Position numbers and translations under genes: made by a program
The notes under the pieces: generated by a model
Database searches by the model: none
The model's input: only the letters and a program-made list of their open reading frames with translations
What the model was told of the DNA's origin: nothing
Part shown: positions 1 to 11,422 of the stretch, piece after piece
How the letters are laid out: every line of letters starts with the position of its first letter
Numbering within the stretch: the stretch's first letter is position 1
From: Apium graveolens
Taxonomy: Eukaryota > Streptophyta > Magnoliopsida > Apiales > Apiaceae
Assembly (NCBI RefSeq): GCF_009905375.1
Contig: NC_133649.1
Span: 220,995,380-221,059,379 of the forward strand
Reading direction: 5' to 3'
DNA: 64,000 nt

Positions 1-744
1 CTTTGTTTCTTACTACTATGCCATTTTCATCCATCTTGTTTCTGAATACCCATTTGGTGTCTATTGGATTCTTTCCTTTAGGCTTGGGTACCAGCTTCCA
101 TACTTTATTCCTTTCAAATTGGTATAGCTCCTTCTGCATAGCTAAAATCCAATCAGGATCTAACAAAGCTTCTTCTACCTTCTTTGGTTCTTCCTTGACA
201 GAAAGCTGCTGTATAGACATTCTTCCTGAGTTGCTCTCCTTGTTTGAACTCTAGAAGAAACATCACAAATAATCAGTTCAAAGGGGTGATCTTTTGTCCA
301 TTTCCTTGGTTGAGGTAGATTAGCTCTAGATGAAGAGACCTCAATGTTGTCTTGATGTGTGATTGAGTTTTGATCGCTAGAAACTCCCCCTAAGTTTGTG
401 GATCTTTGATTTGAGAAAGGGGTATTTTCTATGGGTGATCTACATTGACTTCCTGCTCCTTTTGATAACCCGACGAATGGTGAATTTTGAGTACCGATGG
501 ATGAGGCAAGTTGTCTTCCGACGGATAACACAGATTGCCTTCCGACGGATGAAGCATTATGCAACTCGACGGATGTTGAGTTTTGTGCTTCATTGGTGGT
601 AGATTTGTCTGCATTATCCTTAGACACTGTTTCTTGATCACTCTCATCATCACTTTCATCACTGACCATCTCAACATTGTCGAATTTGAGGCTCTCATGG
701 TAATCTCCATCTTTCAGTCCTTCAATCTTTTTATCATCAAACAA
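1..744 (-). pseudogene. pol: Element B: integrase-RT linker and start of copia reverse transcriptase
   Basis: The minus-strand frame from 744 to about 175 encodes a 189-residue Ser/Asn/Asp-rich linker, then the stretch TRRATQEECLYSSFLS that commonly precedes copia RT. A frameshift near 180 moves the frame, after which positions 110-1 read the start of the RVT_2 domain (VWKLVPKPKG, then DTKWVFRNKMDENG). The RT catalytic motifs lie outside the window. The linker holds four copies of a short sequence coding S-[VI]-G-[RT]-Q, produced by the ATCCGTCGG DNA motif also found in the LTR. A plus-strand ORF over 3-254 is only the antisense of this RT. Confidence 0.8.
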
Positions 745-775
745 ACATGTATAGATTCCACAACAATGTTGGTTC

Positions 776-1488
776 TTAGATTGTAGACTCTATATGCTTT
801 ACCAATATCATATCCAACAAAATTCCTTCATCTGCTTTAGCATCAAACTTCCCATTTTGATCAGTTTGATTTATCAGAATATGGCATTTACAGGCAAAGA
901 CATGAAGAAAGTTTAGAGTTAGCTTCTTGTTCTTGAACAATTGATAAGGAGTCATGCATCTTGCTTGATTAATCAGAGAGATGTTCTGAGAGTAGCAGGC
1001 AGTGTTTACAGCTTCAGCCCATAAATATGTTGGTAATTTTGATTCTTCAAGCATTGTCCTTGCAGCTTCAATAAGTGATCTGTTCTTCCTTTCCACTACT
1101 CCATTCTGTTGTGGAGTCCTTGCTGCTGAGAACTCATGTAAGATTCCATTTTCCTCACAAAATGCTCTCATGACATAGTTCTTGAACTCAGTTCCATTGT
1201 CACTCCTGATTCTTCTAACTTTGAAATCAGGATGATTGTTAACTTGCCTTATGTGATTGATGATGATTTCACTAGCCTCATCTTTAGACTTTAGGAAAAT
1301 GTCCAAGAGAACTTTGAAAAATCATCTACAATTACTAGGCAAAATCTTTTCTTTGAAATTGACAATACATTGACTAGTCCAAACAGATCCATGTGAAGCA
1401 ATTGCAAAGGTTCTTCAATTGCTGAATCAAGTTTCTTCCTGAATGATGCTTTGATCTGCTTCCCTTTGGCAGGCATCACACAGTCCAT
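776..1488 (-). pseudogene. pol: Element B: integrase catalytic core
   Basis: Two overlapping minus-strand frames (1488-1291 and 1306-776), joined by a frameshift near 1300, cover an rve integrase core. The first Asp is in LLHMDLFG (residue 34 of the first frame). The second Asp is in RSDNGTEF (residue 36 of the second frame) and the Glu is in NGVVERKN (residue 72), which gives the D-35-E spacing of retroviral-type integrases. All three catalytic residues are therefore present although the frame is broken. Integrase would insert the cDNA into nuclear DNA. The frame degenerates after about residue 160 and stops at 776. Confidence 0.85.
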
Positions 1489-2005
1489 CCTTTGTAAACT
1501 CCACTAGAGGAATGCCTCTTACCAGTTCTTTCTTTACCAGCTCATTCATGGTCTTGAAGTTTAAATGGGATATCTTCTTGTGCCATAGCCAACTTTCATC
1601 TTGACTTGCTTTACTGAGAAGACAAGTTACAGATTCTGCTTTAGTTGAGTTGAAGTCAGCTAGATACACATTTCCTCTTCTCACACCAGTTAGAACCACT
1701 TTGTTGTTTTGATTATTAGTCACAACACATGCTTCTTTATTAAAGGTTACTGAGTTGCCTTTATGACAAAGCTGGATGATACTCAACAGATTGTGTTTGA
1801 GACCATCCACTAAGGCAACCTCTTCAATGATGACATTGTCCTTTGAAATCAAGCCATATCCCACAGTATAACCCTTGCTGTCATCTCCAAAAGTAATACT
1901 TGGGCCAGCTCTCTCCTTAAACTCTGTGAGCAGGGTAGAATCACCAGTCATGTGTCTTGAACAACCACTATCCAAGTACCAAAGATTCCTTCTCTTTCCC
2001 TGCAC
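1427..2005 (-). pseudogene. pol: Element B: protease and GAG-pre-integrase zinc-binding domain
   Basis: This 192-residue minus-strand frame begins with NLWYLDSGCSRHMTG. The D-S-G triad at residues 12-14 is the active-site motif of the copia aspartic protease, which cuts the Gag-Pol polyprotein. The C-terminal part (WLWHKKISHLNFKTMN, then CDAC) matches the HHCC zinc-binding pre-integrase domain, with both His and both Cys still visible. A frameshift near 1450-1490 separates it from the integrase core, and it overlaps that frame by about 60 bases. Loss of a closed frame makes it non-functional. Confidence 0.85.
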
Positions 2006-2019
2006 ACATCAAAATCAAA

Positions 2020-2433
2020 TCAAGTTTCCTTGGGTCCTGCCTTGTTAGCTTTCTTCTTCTGTTTCTTAGGTCTTAACTCATTTGACTTAGGAATTTCAGA
2101 TTCTTCCTTAGTCATTTGGGTTGGGCCTTTGAAACCATTTAATGCAACAGAATTATCATGCATATTATGGCTAACAGGAAATAACATGCTTGGTGCAAAC
2201 ATGTTATTCCAGTAAGGCATGTTAAATGGCATTTGAGGCATATTGTATATAGCATAATATGGATTAGGTGCAAATGTCATATTAGCAAACTTTGCATTCA
2301 TATTCTGTGTAGGCATAGCATTAACAGGCATGGGAGGCATGGCATTTATGTTGGAAAATTGAGACTGAACAGACATGGGAGTAGGCATGGCAGATTTGCA
2401 ATTAAAAGACAAATGATTTACACTACCACACAT
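2020..2433 (-). pseudogene. gag: Element B: second zinc knuckle with Met/Asn/Pro-rich spacer
   Basis: The minus-strand frame starts inside a CX2CX4HX4C knuckle (CVMCGSVNHLSFNC, whose first Cys lies just before the Met). About 80 residues very rich in Met, Pro, Asn and Phe follow, then a Lys-rich end (KKQKKKANK). A second knuckle with a low-complexity spacer just before the protease is frequent in Sirevirus-like gag-pol junctions. The knuckle probably binds RNA; no catalytic role is visible. The stretch 2434-2876 between this block and the coiled coil has many stops but is the same degenerate gag-pol junction. Confidence 0.6.
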
Positions 2434-2699
2434 GACACAGATTTTTCTAGGAGCATATTTATCAGGTGTGTAGTTATTGTGTTTGTTAATCCCTACTTTA
2501 CCATTCCTATTGTTTTCCTTTAGTCTCTGTTTTTACCTCAATTTTCTCAAGTTTGTCACTTAACTGTTTGATAGTCATGTGACCAACATTAGCCTTTTTC
2601 CTTTTCTTAGCTTGACTTGACTCTCCTGAAATAAAGTTCTTGGAAACAGACCCTTACTTTTCATTTAGCTTGATTAATTTGGCTTTGCTAATGGGTTTG

Positions 2700-2792
2700 C
2701 TTACAGCCGACGGATGAGGATTTTCATCATTCGACGGATAACACTTTTTGTTATCCGACGGATAGTCCTCATCATCCGTCGAGTCTACATCT
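2700..2792 (-). repeat. Cluster of CCGTCGA/TCGACGG motifs inside gag-pol junction of B
   Basis: Within about 90 bases there are five near-identical motifs in both orientations: CCGACGGATGAGG, TTCGACGGATAAC, TTATCCGACGGATAG and CATCCGTCGAGTC, with a spacer between each. The same motif occurs about ten times in the LTR (4978-5360) and four times in the integrase-RT linker (487-577). Confidence 0.75.
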
Positions 2793-2876
2793 GTCAACAA
2801 CCCATCTACCAAAATAGGTTCTAGTTCTCTTTATTCTTCTTCCAGGCTTCATCACAAAAAGACTCAATTCCTTGAC

Positions 2877-4354
2877 TCAAATCACCTCTTGTTCACGCTC
2901 GAGCAGCTTCTTCAAAATTTCTTCCTTTTTCAAGGACTCGGTTAATTCCTCCTTGGCAATCTTACACTCAATTTTTAGTTTCTCAAACTCAACAAACTGA
3001 GACTCAAGCACATTATTCCTCTCACTTAAAAACAAGTTGTTTTCTTTGATTTTAGCATTTTCTTTAGTGAGAGACTTAAGTGTAACACGCAAATGATACA
3101 ATTCTGTAGACATGTCATTTATGGCATCATTACACTCAGCTTTAGATAAATGTGCAAGGTTTGTAGTGATTACCTGATTGCTTGAGGAACTTGTCTCTGT
3201 TTCATCAGACTTGGCCATTTGGGCTAGATTGACATAGCTGACATCTTCATCTTCATCCAAACCATCTGCTGCCCAGTCATTCTCTTGTGTAATAAAAGCC
3301 CTTTCCTTTTGTTTGAGTAGATCAAAGTGTTTTTGCTTATAATCCACAGACTCAAACCTTTTCTTACTGGAATCTGACTTTCTATACTCATTTGCAAAAT
3401 GCCCTGCCAAGCCACATTTGAAACATTTGAATTTTGACTTATCCACCATGTTTCTATTTGGTTTGGCTGCTCCAAAGTTCTTTTTGAACTTGAGCTTGGC
3501 AAATCTTCTGGAAAGAAATGCTAGGTGCTCATCAATGTCCTCCATGTCATCTTGGCTCAATGAATCTTCACTTTCTGCAGCTAGCCCCTTACCCTTATTC
3601 TCACCGACCTTTGAAGTTGATTCTACAGCTTCCATCTTCACTTCCTTCTCCTTTTCCAGATCAGCAACTAGTGCAATGGATCCTCCTTTCTTCTTTCCTC
3701 TCTCCATTCTTTCATCCTGCTCTATCTCAAGCTCATAGGTCTTCAGAATGCCATACAGTCTCTCCAAGTAAACTCCTTATAATCTTGTAAGTTTCTCAAT
3801 GAGACTGTCATTGGTTTCCATTCCTTTGGAAGAGATCTGAGAAATTTCAGATTGGAGTCTTTAGTCCGATAGACTCTTCCATGCAACTTAAGAGCATTTA
3901 GTAGTTTTTGGAATCTACTAAAAATGTCAGTGAGTGACTCACTTTCTTCATTGTGAAAATGCTCATATTGCTGAATCAGGAGCTGCATTTTATTTTCTCT
4001 TACTTGCTCAGTGCCATCACAAATTATCTGTATTGTGTCCCAAACTTCCTTGGCAGTTTTGTAGTTGATAATATTATCAAACATGTCTGCATCAACTCCA
4101 TTGAACAGAATGTTCATGGCCTTTTTATCCTTCCTGACTTGTTCAATATCAGGGTCAGACCATTCGTGTCTTGGCTTTGGAACAGATGGCTCGTTTCCTG
4201 TTGCAGCTCTCATTGGAACATAAGGGCCTCTTTCTATGCAGTCCACATAGGCCTCATCTTGAGAAAGCATATGAAGATGCATCTTTACCTTCCAATGATG
4301 GTAATTATCTTTATCAAGAAAAGGAATCTTGACTCCAACATCTTTCTTGTTCAT
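2877..4354 (-). pseudogene. gag: Element B: gag with zinc knuckle and C-terminal coiled coil
   Basis: Gag starts at 4354 (MNKKDVGVKIPFLDKDNYHHW), 48 bases after the primer site. The first 203 residues match the DUF4219/UBN2 capsid-like region of plant copia gag (NYHHWKVKM, then a helical region to SLRNLQDYKEF). A frameshift near 3765 passes into the frame 3767-2877. That frame carries a zinc knuckle at about 3418-3380 (CFKCGLAGHFANEY), where the last Cys is replaced by Tyr, and then a long Glu/Lys/Leu-rich coiled coil (about residues 210-295). Gag forms the virus-like particle and packages RNA. The frameshift and the lost zinc ligand make this copy inactive. The long coiled-coil tail is one reason for the Sirevirus-like label. 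Confidence 0.85.
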
Positions 4355-4401
4355 CTTGCTGAATTGTTTTGATCTTTAAACTCTTTATAGATTAAGAGCT
4401 T

Positions 4402-4413
4402 GCTCTGATACCA
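4402..4413 (-). promoter_or_regulatory. Element B: primer binding site (initiator tRNA-Met)
   Basis: The minus strand reads TGGTATCAGAGC two bases inside the LTR, the usual complement to the 3' end of plant initiator tRNA-Met. It marks the inner edge of the 5' LTR and fixes the orientation of B. Confidence 0.92.
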
Positions 4414-4792
4414 ATTGTTAGTCCCTTGACAATATAGCAAGAATTACAAAAGGAGGGGGTTGAATGGAATTCTTGAACCTTTTTCTCGAAATAAAAGTGT
4501 TCAACTCGAATACAGATATAATGTTTTGATTAGCACAATGCGGAATAGGAATTTAATTGAATCAAAACATAAGTAATTAAAAACAAGAGTCTTTAAAAAC
4601 TTTCTGGTGGATTTAAACAATTCCACCAGAGATATATATAATATATCGAGAGGACTCTGTGTGCAGGAATGCTCACAGCTGCTTACAAATGGAACTACTG
4701 AGAATACAGGAAATGCTAATGATTCTGCTTACAAAGATTCTCTGTTTTTGTGTTTCTCAGCTATCTCAGTTATTTTTTATTTGCTACACTCT

Positions 4793-4804
4793 TGGTTTAT
4801 ATAA
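4793..4804 (-). promoter_or_regulatory. Element B: putative TATA box in LTR
   Basis: The minus strand reads TTATATAAACC about 380 bases before the LTR 3' end, a suitable place for the core promoter of the genomic RNA. Only the motif and its position support this. Confidence 0.45.
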
Positions 4805-4977
4805 TACCAAGATTACAAAGTCAAAAAGACTGAACAAATATAAAAACTATCAGTCTTAAGCTTTGCTGCTTTTCGTCCTCTATTACCCAGTTAATGGGCT
4901 TCCACAGTGTGTTTGTATACATCTTGACGGCTGTGTCAGCTTTCACTGTTCAACTGCTGTTTGAATTCTTCATATGA

Positions 4978-5360
4978 TCATCCGTCGACTTTCAGAACAT
5001 CCGTTGATGGTTTAATTGATCATTCGTCGACTGCTATATTAAACATCCATTGATAGTCATTTGATCATCCGTCGATGGCTTTGTTAATCATCCGTCGGTA
5101 GCTATTTTGGCACTTGACTCTATTTTACTTATGCAGAATTACAAGACATCATTTATGTACAATTAATCAACCTATTCTGCATATCTAGTTAAAGTCAACA
5201 TGACTTATAAGCTACTACAGATTCTATACAAAGGTGCATACATAACTGTGCTACAAACTTATTATTACATAAGATACTCACTCGATGGATAATAAGTTAA
5301 TCATCCGCCGGGACTATAATGAGTTATCCGTCGGGACTATAATTCTTATCCGTCGAGTGC
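4978..5360. repeat. Dispersed CATCCGTCGA motif cluster in LTR of B
   Basis: About ten copies of a CATCCGTCGA-like 10-mer lie at irregular spacing of about 20-25 bases: near 4978, 4998, 5020, 5043, 5065, 5088, 5284 (inverted), 5304, 5325 and 5346. Variants replace C by T (CATCCGTTGA, CATTCGTCGA), as expected from decay of methylated CpG. The cluster lies upstream of the TATA box in element sense. Confidence 0.8.
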
Positions 5361-5480
5361 TACATTATTTCACTAAGTAAAATCTACTTAGATGTTTTGT
5401 TTATGAAATCATCAAGTACACAACATATGCACAACAATCTACTCACCGCTAATATGAGCAATCATGATTAACAAGCCATT

Positions 5481-7489
5481 ATGATCACCTACAATGAAGA
5501 TGTGGAGAAACAGAAGGAGAAGATTATAAATGATGAAGAACAGGATGGAAATGTGGATGCATGGCTATCTCAAGACTTTGTGTTAGAGATGGATCAAGTC
5601 TTGGCCAGATTCAGGGAAGAGTATGTTACTATCCTTGGAAGCAATGCAAAGGCCTTGACTTCACAAGAAGTATATGATGCAGTCATAGAAGTGCATAAAG
5701 CTCAACTCAAGACTTTTCACCATTTTGGTAAAGCTCTTGAAGTCAAATTGACTGGTCATGAAGACAGGATCAGGAATATGGTGAGGGAAAAGATGGATGA
5801 ACTCATTCCCTCTCAAACTGAGATAAAAAATCAATTCAAACACTTCTCAGACCAAATGTCCAGATATGATCTCAGTGGTATGGATAAAAGTATGACACAA
5901 CTCAAGGATTCCTTTGTTGCTTTGCACAATCAAGTTCAAGCTCATATCACCAAATCTAATGACACAAGGTTGAAGTTGGATCAGATGCACACTGCAAGAT
6001 ACACTCCTTCTCCTTTGGTCATGGATGAAATTTAGAATTTTGTGCAAGCTACATTTGGGTCATCTACTGATGTCTCTACATCAAGCTCCCATCAACCTGC
6101 ATCTACTTCAACAAATCTGCAGATTCAATCTCTCTAAGGTCAAGTCACAGCAGTGCAAGACTCCAACTCTTCACCCACTGCACAAGTTCAGGCCTTGACA
6201 TCTTGTCAAGAGACAACAATCAGATATCCAAACCCTGGTGGACTCCCATAAGCATCTTCAAATGCAGAATTCTATAACTTTTGGAGCATCATGGGCAAAA
6301 CTCAACATACCACTACTTCTCTACCTGAACAGGTAAGGCCTGAAATCCCTACTCCCCTCCTTTATGCCTGTCAACAAGACTAAGGGGGAGATAGAGGCTA
6401 AATTGGTGCAATCAAGGTCATCTCAACAACAAGTCCAGGGTGCTGAAAAGAAATTATTTAAGAAGTAGATCTTGAGATGGAGAGACTTATTAGAGCTGCT
6501 AGGGACCTAGTCTGAGCAGAGAGTTTGATGAACTACTCAAACCCTTAAAAGCATCTCTCAACAACAATCAGTTCACATACAAAAAGGCCCTGGACAAGAC
6601 AATTAATTTCATAAGAGTGATCATGGTCAATCAGGACAACTTTTTGCAAAGAGGATAGTGATCAATGCAAATGACTCAGGGATAAACAGATGTATGCAGG
6701 TGTCCCTAAATTACCTTGTCTCAAGGAGGGCATCTGAGTTAGATATATTCATCAACAAAGTTAAAGTTATGACTCATGAAGATGCCATGCTATTAACTGA
6801 ATTGAGAGATGCTCAAGTGGCTGCCTTTCCTGAAGCATATCTACAGCCAAACAAAGGTTGTAGTATACATCTGTCCAACACCAAACAATTCAAACATTTT
6901 CATATCCCCAAATGTGCGTCATGAGTAACAAGAAGCTTATCATGATCCTTGGAAGTGGTTTAAAAACCAAAAGAATAAGAACAATGATGATATGGAAATG
7001 ATAAAGCTATTGAGGAGATATCTGGATAATGCAGAAGCCAACTTGCCCAAAACACAGATCAACAAGGATGATTTGGATGATGATGAGCAGAAGAAAGATG
7101 ATCAAAATCCTTCGGCTCAAATCCAAGTCAATCCAGTAAGCCATCTGGCAGCAAGAGTGGAGAGAAGAAGAAGGAGGATGACAAGAAAGATGAAGAAAGA
7201 AGAGAAGAAGTGAGAGGAGAAGCAAAAAACGTTCATGATGGCTCGGAACCACATCAAACCCTAAAAATCCAAACACAACTAGCTCAAACCACAACTCAAC
7301 CTAAAACATCAACTATTTCAAACATCAAATTACCTCAAACCTCAAAGCCAAAGTTTCTGTACAAACAAACAACCAACTCTCTTCTAAAAATCCCAATCAC
7401 CACAAGCCAGACAAAACTCAAGAAAATGACAACCCTACCTTTAGCCAAACCTTCACTAAAATTCAAGCACAAGTCTGTTGGGAAAAAAG
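5481..7489 (+). pseudogene. Element A: env-position ORF, first part, degenerate
   Basis: The frame opens at 5481 with MITYNEDVEKQKEKI and stays open for 184 residues; it is acidic and predicted helical. Stops appear at 6033, 6135 and 6249, with shifts afterwards. Recognisable blocks continue near 6690-6850 (SRRASELDIFINKV, then MTHEDAMLLTELRDAQVAAF) and 7000-7489 (Lys/Thr/Gln-rich). The position between pol and the 3' LTR is where Sireviruses carry an extra or env-like ORF. I see no signal peptide, transmembrane helix or glycoprotein motif, so an envelope function is not supported. Element C interrupts it at 7489/36769. The biochemical role is unknown. Confidence 0.55.
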
Positions 7490-9639
7490 TGTAATAACCC
7501 CAATTTTTGGAATTTTTGAAACCCTTATGAATAGTGTTTTGCTGATTATGCTGAATAATAAAACTTTCCATGCCACACTATGTAGGGGTTCTTCTATTGT
7601 TATTCTGAGATCTTATTAGTACTTTATATGGGATATAAGTGTATGTAAAGATCGTTAGAATCCAAATTCGAACACTTTGATTTTTCCCGAAAATCCACCA
7701 GATACCGAAAGAATTGAGTATAAGGGAACAGGATAAAAAGTATTTAAATTCAAGGATTATAAGAGAGGATAATAAAAGGAATATAATGTATTGAGGAAGG
7801 TTAAGGAATCCTAAGTAATAAGATCCCGGTATGATCCCTCAAACGATAAACGAAAAACGAAAGTTAAGCGAACCGCATAACAGATCAGCGGTCATTAGCC
7901 AAGTAATTAGAAGCTAATCAAAGAGGTTAGTGAGGATGATATCATCAAACCAATAAGAAGAGGACAAGTGTGGGAGGATGACATAACAAGGTGACATAAG
8001 CATGACAAAAAGGAAGTGTGTTGTTGGTTGATTCTTGGCCATGCAAAAGTTACCATGGTAAAAAGGTAATTAAGCAAAACAAAACAAAACAACCAAGCAA
8101 AACAAATCAAAAATCACAAAACACAAAGTTGACTTCATTATTCAAGAAGAAGCTCTCGGCCCTCTTTTCATTTTCAAAGGAAAGAAAAATCCAAAACCAA
8201 GATCCAAGCTTTGTTAAATCATGAGGTAATTATCCAAGGTTCCTTATGCATAAATATAGCTATCCTATAAGTTTGAGCTTCAAATTCATTCACAATCACT
8301 TCCTAAAAATCATGGAAGAAGAGGGTGAATAGTGTTTTTCAAGAACTTAAATTTTTGTTCTTGAGTTTTTGTTTAGATTAAGCTTGGATAAGGACTTTTA
8401 AGGGTGATTCCAAGCTAATTACTTGATTCTCCACTCTCCAAGGAAGGTATAACCCCTCCAAACCCTAACTTTACTTTGAGTATTAGGTTTAGTTTTTTTG
8501 TTATGGTTCATGAGAAGCATGATTTTTGTAGACTTAGAGTGTGGTTGGTTTTGTAATGAGTTGGAGTTGTAATTCTTGGATTATTGATTAATGAACTTAA
8601 GTATAGTTTTAATTCATGTTTGAGAATAATATAAATTGGATAACTTGAGGTGTTGGGGCTGTTGTAGTATGATATGGATGGATTTTGGTTGTATGAATGA
8701 ATTGTGGTTGATTGGTGGTTGGTTTGGAGTAGAATAAAAATTGGTAATCGCGTAAACATAGCCGTCATAATGTCCGATTTACTTTAGACTGTTTTTGTTC
8801 TTAACATCAGAACCCGAGAACTCACTGTTAGGTTTTGACCATTCCAATGATTAGATAGTTCATGTTACGAGCTTCGTTTTGATATGTGGTTCGATTGAAT
8901 CCGATATACGGTTTAGGAGAAACAACCGTTTTAAGTAACGGCGTTTCGCGAACGAACCATTACCCCTCGCCTTACTTTGAAACATAGGTTAAAGACCTTA
9001 AATGACTAATTGGAGTATGAAACATTTATGTGAAGTGTATTATGCAGTTGGTAAGGCACTCGCGAAAGAATCGCCTTAAAACCCTTAATGGTTAATTTAT
9101 TAAAAATGATGGAGCCGAGGGTACTCGAGCGACTTAAGTGAATCGTTAAGCGCAAAAGCGAACGTTAGGGTTCAATTGGTTAAAGTCTAGTTTCTTAAGC
9201 GACCGGGGTTTAATTCCGACTTATGTTTTTGTTCATAGGTTATCGGACCCACTCTAAGCTTAAGTCTACCCCGGAATACTCAGGCAAGTTTTCTACCCGT
9301 TATACTGTTGTGGTGATGTATATATGTATATGCCTTATCTTGTGATAGATGCATGTTGGTTAATTAGAAAATTTTGCGATATATTGAAGCATGCTGAGAT
9401 GGTATATATATGCATGTCTGTTTTGTAATCTGGTTATCTATCTGTTGATTTGAATGCTTATAAGTTGCATAATACCTATGCTAGAGATAAGCAGTAGTTG
9501 CGTATACCCTTAGGATAGCGGACCCAAAGGTGAACATTTTCTAAAACCGGGAGTCGATGTTCTCGAGTATATTATATATATATTGATATAGTTCAAAACT
9601 ATTAATCGAATAAGGTTTATTCGATAGCTTTATTATTTA

Positions 9640-9905
9640 GTGAATATTATTCTGAATATTCATTCGAGGACTTATGACTCCGCTTATTTATTTAATGAAT
9701 ATTACTTTGAATATTAATTCGAGGGACTTATGACTCCGCTTATTTATTTAATGAATATTACTTTGAATATTCATTCGAGGACTTATGACTCGGTTTATTG
9801 TATTTAATAAATATTACTTTGAATATTCATTCGAAGGCTTATGACTCCGTTTATTTATTAATGAATATTATTTTGAATAATCATTCGAGGACTTATGACT
9901 CCGAT
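9640..9905 (+). repeat. ~56-bp tandem repeat, five units, in 5' LTR of C
   Basis: Five imperfect units carry the pattern TTAATGAATATTACTTTGAA, then CATTCGAGG and ACTTATGACTCCG. The 3' LTR has the same array at 34737-35010, also about five units. The D LTRs (21890-22000 and 31905-32020, reverse strand) carry only about two. The number of units therefore differs between subfamilies. Confidence 0.8.
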
Positions 9906-10409
9906 TATTTACTAATTAATATTCTTTATTTTATTAAAGAATAATGTGTCGATAATCAAACTCACTTTTGATTACTCAAATAAAGATATTACTTTCGTAT
10001 AAGTATATCTTTGGTTATTTAATATTCATTTCAAGTATAAGTTTTACAACTTCTACTTCAATTATTTTTATAAAGATTATTCTTTAGGGGAATATTATTT
10101 AAATAATAATATTCAGATATTTTCTAATATATCGGGACTGATTTATTTCATTAAATTAGCATTACTCCAAACATTCTTAAAAATGTTTTCGAGTCTTCAA
10201 AATGATTTTAAAAGTTAGAGCGGATCCCAAAACTCATTTTTATAGTTAAGATCTTCCTTTCGAAGGGGATTTAAATACTCGCTCAAACCTTGAGGGATTC
10301 GACTCAGTGGTGTATTTTACATTCGCAACGAGGTTGTTGTTTTGATAAATGAATTGATTACTTACCCAACGTTCGGGAAGTAAGTCCATCTATTGAGTCG
10401 GCATAAGCA

Positions 10410-10500
10410 ACATGGGCTCAGTGGGCGTCCATGAAAGTGTAAGTGGCTCAGTGGGAGTCCATCAAATGCGTAAGTGGCTGAGTGGCAGTCCAGCATAAAG
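10410..10500 (+). repeat. Short ~33-bp triple repeat in LTR of C
   Basis: Three units share GGCTCAGTGGGCGTCCAT-like sequence followed by AAGTG (near 10412, 10446 and 10477). The matching units of the 3' LTR are at 35514-35600. The region is poorly alignable to the D LTRs. Confidence 0.6.
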
Positions 10501-11275
10501 TCCTATTGCGGCCAGGGTGATGACCAGTGGGGAATTCGTCCATCTACTAGTAGAAAAGGTTACTTATTGGTATCTTTGCCTGATCAGCAAGATATCAGGT
10601 TTATGCCAAGGTTTTCTCCTTTCGAAATTCATTGGATATTGCAACTCTATTTATAATTTTCATAACAGAGGTTTTCAAGGAGTGTATGAAATGTATATAT
10701 ATATATAGGTTTATATATATATCGGGACTTAATGAAGTATCTCGTAACTTCATTATTTATAATGATATTTCAAGGATTGAATCTATTCAAGTCTTATATT
10801 GTAGTCTCATCTGGGTGATGAACTTTTGAAACTGATTATAACTTGAACGGTGGTAGTTCAAGTAGTATTCAGATATAAGTATATTGGAGTATCTTGTAAC
10901 TTCATCTTTTAAACTTATATCTAGTAAATGATTATCTTGTGCATGTCAAAGATTTTCGGAAAAAACGTTGAGACAAGGTTAGATATATGAGATCACCTTG
11001 CAACGATATTTTATACAGTTATAAACGGGAACTCTGTGTATATTATACATGTCAGAGGATTTCAAAGATTGTGAAAAGTATATATGTATATATATACTGA
11101 ATATTTTGCGACTTGGTCGCGTTAAGATATCAGCTTGGTTCATTTCTTCTTGACCAAGACTATCATGTGTACTATGAGAATGCTCATATATTGTTAATTA
11201 TTATACATATTATTTTGGTGGGCTTGTTGTTCACCCTTGCTTTCTTCTTTCATCACACAACATCAGATAGATAAG

Positions 11276-11422
11276 ATGAACAGGACCAAGCTCCCAATTC
11301 GCGAGCGGATAGGAAACGTTCCGCAGTTTCCTATAGGCGTTGATGTCGCTGTAGCTGAGGTAGGAACTACCAATAGGCTAGGCTTTCAACTCTTGATGTA
11401 CCAAACTTATGTATCTTTATGA
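11276..11422 (+). CDS. Small ORF near LTR 3' end (C, 5' LTR copy)
   Basis: An in-frame ATG at 11276 opens a 48-residue frame starting MNRTKLPIRERIGNVPQFP; an upstream in-frame ATG exists at 11237. The 3' LTR has the same frame at 36373-36519. It lies at the place of the D small ORF (18949-19089, 30433-30573) and can be aligned with it: Arg-x-Lys near the start, RxR, VP, then D/V/A-rich and AEV. The frame stays open in four LTR copies of two subfamilies, so it may be real, but it is short and no function is known. Confidence 0.3.
   Translation: MNRTKLPIRERIGNVPQFPIGVDVAVAEVGTTNRLGFQLLMYQTYVSL

Larger units (their letters stand above)
1..5436 (-). mobile_element. Element B: Sirevirus-like Ty1/copia retrotransposon, cut by left window edge
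   Basis: Reading the minus strand from right to left gives an LTR (5436-4416), a primer binding site, gag with a coiled-coil tail, a second zinc knuckle, protease, integrase, a long linker and the first residues of reverse transcriptase at position 1. Protease-integrase-RT order identifies Ty1/copia. The long gag with a coiled coil, the second zinc knuckle before the protease and the roughly 1-kb LTR fit the Sirevirus lineage; that assignment is inference from architecture. Every coding block has frameshifts or stops, so the copy is dead. The right LTR ends exactly where the plus-strand sequence of element A begins, so B probably inserted into A. The rest of RT, RNase H and the other LTR must lie left of the window. 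Confidence 0.9.
4416..5436 (-). repeat. Element B: 5' LTR, 1021 bp
   Basis: On the minus strand the LTR begins TGTTGTGCATATG at 5436 and ends GGGACTAACA at 4416, so it has TG...CA ends and abuts the primer site. It contains a TATA box and about ten CCGTCGA-type motifs. The other LTR lies outside the window, so divergence cannot be measured. Sequence right of 5436 (ATCTA...) belongs to element A. Confidence 0.85.

Noticed and set aside
10474..10829. Several ORFs of 60-65 codons in the C LTR
   Set aside because: They are in overlapping frames over a tandem repeat and AT-rich sequence, and are not shared by the D LTRs.
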